Shown in pieces: positions 35,023 through 37,500 of a DNA stretch of 37,500 nt. Numbering within the stretch: position 1 is the stretch's first letter; the number at the start of each line of letters is the position of its first letter. The stretch spans positions 1-37,500 of the forward strand of contig CAJNDS010002582.1 of NCBI GenBank assembly GCA_905221605.1, read 5' to 3'. The translations under genes were made by a program, and so were the position numbers. This DNA is from Symbiodinium natans. Taxonomy: Eukaryota > Sar > Dinophyceae > Suessiales > Symbiodiniaceae. The notes under the pieces are model-generated. The model was not told the origin of the DNA, did no database searches, and saw only the letters and a program-made list of their open reading frames with translations.

Positions 35023-35540
35023 TTTTTTTTGTTTGTGTGTGTTTGCTCGAAGCAGAGGGAAAGCGCCAAAAAGACACACGGCGACAGGGTCATCAATGCT
35101 AATCATCATATGTCAGATTAGAGACCTCAGGAACCGAACTCTCCCTCCCCCAGACGAAAGCCCTAAGTCTTAAAACCCTAAACCCGAAACCCTAAACCTT
35201 AAAATCCTAAGATCCTAAACCCTAAACTCCCAAACTCCCAAACTCCCATACCCTAAGCCCTACATCCTGCCAGCTTGTGGCTGGAGTACACCTCAGAGCC
35301 TTACGACATCACGGCGGCACTGGCCAAAGCCCCTTTGAAGCTCGGCGCTTTGCGACCTGGGTTTGGGGCTATTTAGGGTTTATGGTTTAGGGTTTTGGGG
35401 CTAAGGGTTGATCGAGTTTGAGAATGGTTTTGGTCCCAATAACGTTTTGAGCGAAAGTTTCGAGCGAAAGTGTTGAGGGAACTTTTCTTTTTGCTCGTGT
35501 GTCTAGTTTTCCGCTGGTGTTGGATCGGGATTGGGAGCTT

Positions 35541-35644
35541 GGGGGGGGGGGGGGGGGGGGGGGGGGAGGTTTAGGGTTTAGGGTTTAGGGTTTAGGGTTT
35601 AGGGTTTAGGGTTAGGGTTTAGGGTTTAGGGTTTAGGGTTTAAG
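35541..35644. repeat. 26-G run followed by TTTAGGG array
   Basis: G run at 35541-35566 directly followed by about ten TTTAGGG units, one of them shortened to TTAGGG. The G run lies on the G-rich strand of the telomere-like repeat. Confidence 0.92.
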
Positions 35645-36014
35645 GTAAATTGGGCATGTGGCCTTCCAGAGGTGCATTGGCTTAATTTACTTCAGCTCGG
35701 CTTGTCAGCTGTTTAGACAAAGAACTTGGACAATTCGGAATGGTCCCACACAATTTCTATGGATTATGTCTTGAGGGTTAGGGTTTTTGGGGGTATTGTT
35801 GACTAGCTCTTGACCCTAAACCCTAAACCCTAAGCCCTAAACCCTAAACCCTAAATCCTAAATGTCCAAAAAGGGACCTAATTTTGACAACCACCCAAGA
35901 TGGTCCCTGAAGGGTACTGTCATGGGACCGCAGATGGTCCCTTACCTCCTTCAAAGGGTTCTGAAGTAGGGGCCCTTGGGAATGTATGAGGGCCATGTAG
36001 CTACCCTAAGGGCT

Positions 36015-36098
36015 TAGGGTTTTGGGGTTTAGGGTTTGGGGTTTAGGGTTTGGGGTTTAGGGTTTAGGGTTTAGGGTTTAGGGTTTAGGGTTTAGGGC
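36015..36098. repeat. TTTAGGG/TTTGGGG array
   Basis: Alternating TTTGGGG and TTTAGGG units followed by about six plain TTTAGGG units. Confidence 0.9.
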
Positions 36099-36914
36099 AT
36101 GGGATGGGGCTTGTGTTTCTATGCCAAAACCTTCACACCTCATCGCCAAGCCCGATCTGAACCCTTCGTATATTCGGGGCATGAGTTGGCCCTAAACCCT
36201 AAAACCCAGGGTACAGGGTTTGAGGCTCTCGGACTAGCCTTTAAAAACCTAAGCCCTAAGCCCTAAGCCCTACGCCCTAAGCCCTAAACCCTAAACCCTA
36301 AACCCAGAGGAAAGAGGAAACTACCGGAAGTGTCAACAGAGCCATGGCAGAGATAAGGTGGAAGTTTAGGGTTTAGGGTTTAGGGTTTAGGAAGTGTGGC
36401 TTAGGGCCGGGTGGAGTACAAGTCGTGGCTTCGGTACGCACTAGGGTCCTGTTCCATTCTTATTGCTTGCTGCGCCTCTGGGTAGTGGGTGGCAGCCCTC
36501 AACTCCACGGAACAAGACTCGACGAGCTGGGTTCAGGGTTTGGGGGCACCAGCAACAAGTGACAATTTACCATCGGTTTTGCGAAGTCTCTGAGCTCAGT
36601 CTTGAAACGCGAAGCCTCACCCCATCCCCCCTTATGCGCAAGCCCCGAACCCTAAACCCTGAACCCTGAACAATGAACCCTGAACCCTAAACCCTGGCCT
36701 AAAGACATAACCGAAGCTCCTGAAGCTGCTTAGAAATCTGAAATCGCATCCCAAAAGCTGTTTGGGGGAAGGGGGTTCCGAAAAAATAGTTGGAGGCTTT
36801 AGGGCTTAGAGGGTTACTAACCCTAAACCCTAAACCCCGCCGAACCCCAACCCTTGCCACATCAAAGCCCCCCCCCCCCTAACATGTACCCTTATTCCTG
36901 GTGGACGACATGAA

Positions 36915-37085
36915 CCCTAAAAGGGTTTATGGTTCATGTATGTTCATTTACCTTAATAGGAATTATGGTAGTACCCTAAACCCTAAACCCTCAAAGGGTT
37001 TATGGTTCATATACCTTAATAGGAATAATTTTTAGTACCCTAAACCCTAAACCCTAAAAGGGTTTATGGTTCATATACCTGTGTC
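36915..37085. repeat. Triplicated GGGTTTATGGTTCAT unit
   Basis: AAGGGTTTATGGTTCAT recurs near 36921, 36994 and 37058. The copies are separated by ATACCTTAATAGGAAT and CCCTAAA units. A related GGGTTCATGTACATTAATAAGAAT lies near 1410 in the left flank. Confidence 0.75.
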
Positions 37086-37500
37086 CTGGAAGGCGCGAAG
37101 CCTTGAGTTCCCGTTTAGGGTCTAGGGTTTAGGGTTTAGGGCTTTTACTTCTTGAGATTCGACGGTTTTCAAAGTTTTCCTGGCTTCAGTGCAACAAAGG
37201 GTCTTCGGGGTTGAGCCCATGTCAGGTTCTTTCAGGTATGACTTGATTGCAGCCTCCGCGCGGCAGATGGCATTCTACTATCAAGTTGCTGTGCTGCCTG
37301 GCTGCAGGGAAGGAGAGTGGGCTAGGGGCTAGGGGGCATGAAGCATCGGAGGGTTCCCACCCTGCGATCCCCTGAGACGGAAGGAAGCTCCCTAAGCCCT
37401 AAACCCTAAACCCTAAATCCTAAGCCCTTTAAGCTTCAGCGGCTGCGTCGGATGGTTCGGAGTGTCACTCCTTCACCCCCCCCTTTCAGACCTCCATGTG

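Larger units (their letters stand above)
23353..37500. other. Right host flank, repeat-rich, no recognisable gene
   Basis: GC-rich DNA with dozens of TTTAGGG/CCCTAAA arrays in both orientations, G and C runs, microsatellites and small tandem duplications, listed separately where distinct. I examined the open frames; those containing NPKP-type or Pro-run peptides are translations of repeats, and the rest lack any motif I know. Introns could hide host exons, so absence of a gene is not proved. Between the listed repeats (for example 23921-24540, 24914-25020, 25900-26388, 26991-27466, 29601-30100, 31140-31820, 31866-32735, 33610-34030) I see only isolated telomere-like units. Confidence 0.65.

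Noticed and set aside
34586-35173. Open frames containing long Arg-Glu runs
   Set aside because: They are translations of the GA microsatellites.

Overview
The window is a stretch of algal or protist nuclear DNA with one complete integrated DNA virus in it. The flanks (1-2637 and 23353-37500) are GC-rich, carry no protein gene that I can recognise, and are crowded with TTTAGGG/CCCTAAA repeats in both orientations, long G or C runs, (GA)n tracts and small tandem duplications. Plant-type telomere repeats scattered this way suggest a subtelomeric or repeat-invaded region of a microalga; a dinoflagellate, cryptophyte or green-lineage alga would all fit, and I cannot choose between them from sequence alone.

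The sharply AT-rich block 2643-23347 (20,705 bp) is a Polinton-like virus / virophage-like endogenous element. It has terminal inverted repeats of about 447 bp that begin AGTTAGGATAGG, and it is bounded by a perfect 5-bp target duplication GAACT (2638-2642 and 23348-23352), as expected for insertion by its own retroviral-type (rve, DDE) integrase. It encodes a double-jelly-roll-type major capsid protein, a minor capsid (penton-like) protein, a FtsK/HerA-type packaging ATPase, the integrase, a very large polymerase-helicase fusion, a lipase-like hydrolase, a tail-spike-like fibre with a self-cleaving S74 chaperone domain, a DUF5754 protein and several small zinc-ribbon or coiled-coil proteins.

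Layout: minus-strand block 3105-7601 (coiled-coil proteins, a Pro/Gly-rich 567-aa protein, basic and Q-rich proteins, penton, zinc finger); a 41-bp divergent gap; plus-strand block 7643-12821 (lipase, major capsid, fibre, zinc finger); the ATPase alone on the minus strand (12853-13632); plus-strand block 13669-22810 (DUF5754, zinc ribbons, integrase, polymerase-helicase, duplicated zinc-ribbon cassette).

The most interesting structure is regulatory. Three promoter-like modules partition the genes: a TCTAAA box close to the start of the capsid, fibre and integrase genes, often embedded in the last codons (Ser-Lys-stop) of the preceding gene; a conserved module of about 80 bp with an internal hairpin and a TTCTAAAGAAAAA core in front of five genes of the right half; and an AAAACTTTT-repeat module at the two outer ends. 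Perfect or near-perfect hairpins overlap or follow several stop codons. The TCTA box recalls the late promoter of CroV and mavirus, and the 3' hairpins recall the mimivirus hairpin rule, so dependence on a helper giant virus is a reasonable inference.

Several genes are broken in this copy: an in-frame TAG in the penton gene, two frame changes in the major capsid gene, and three -1 shifts at slippage-prone runs (zinc finger, zinc-knuckle/Q-rich gene, polymerase). These may be assembly errors, decay of an old insertion, or in some cases genuine recoding.
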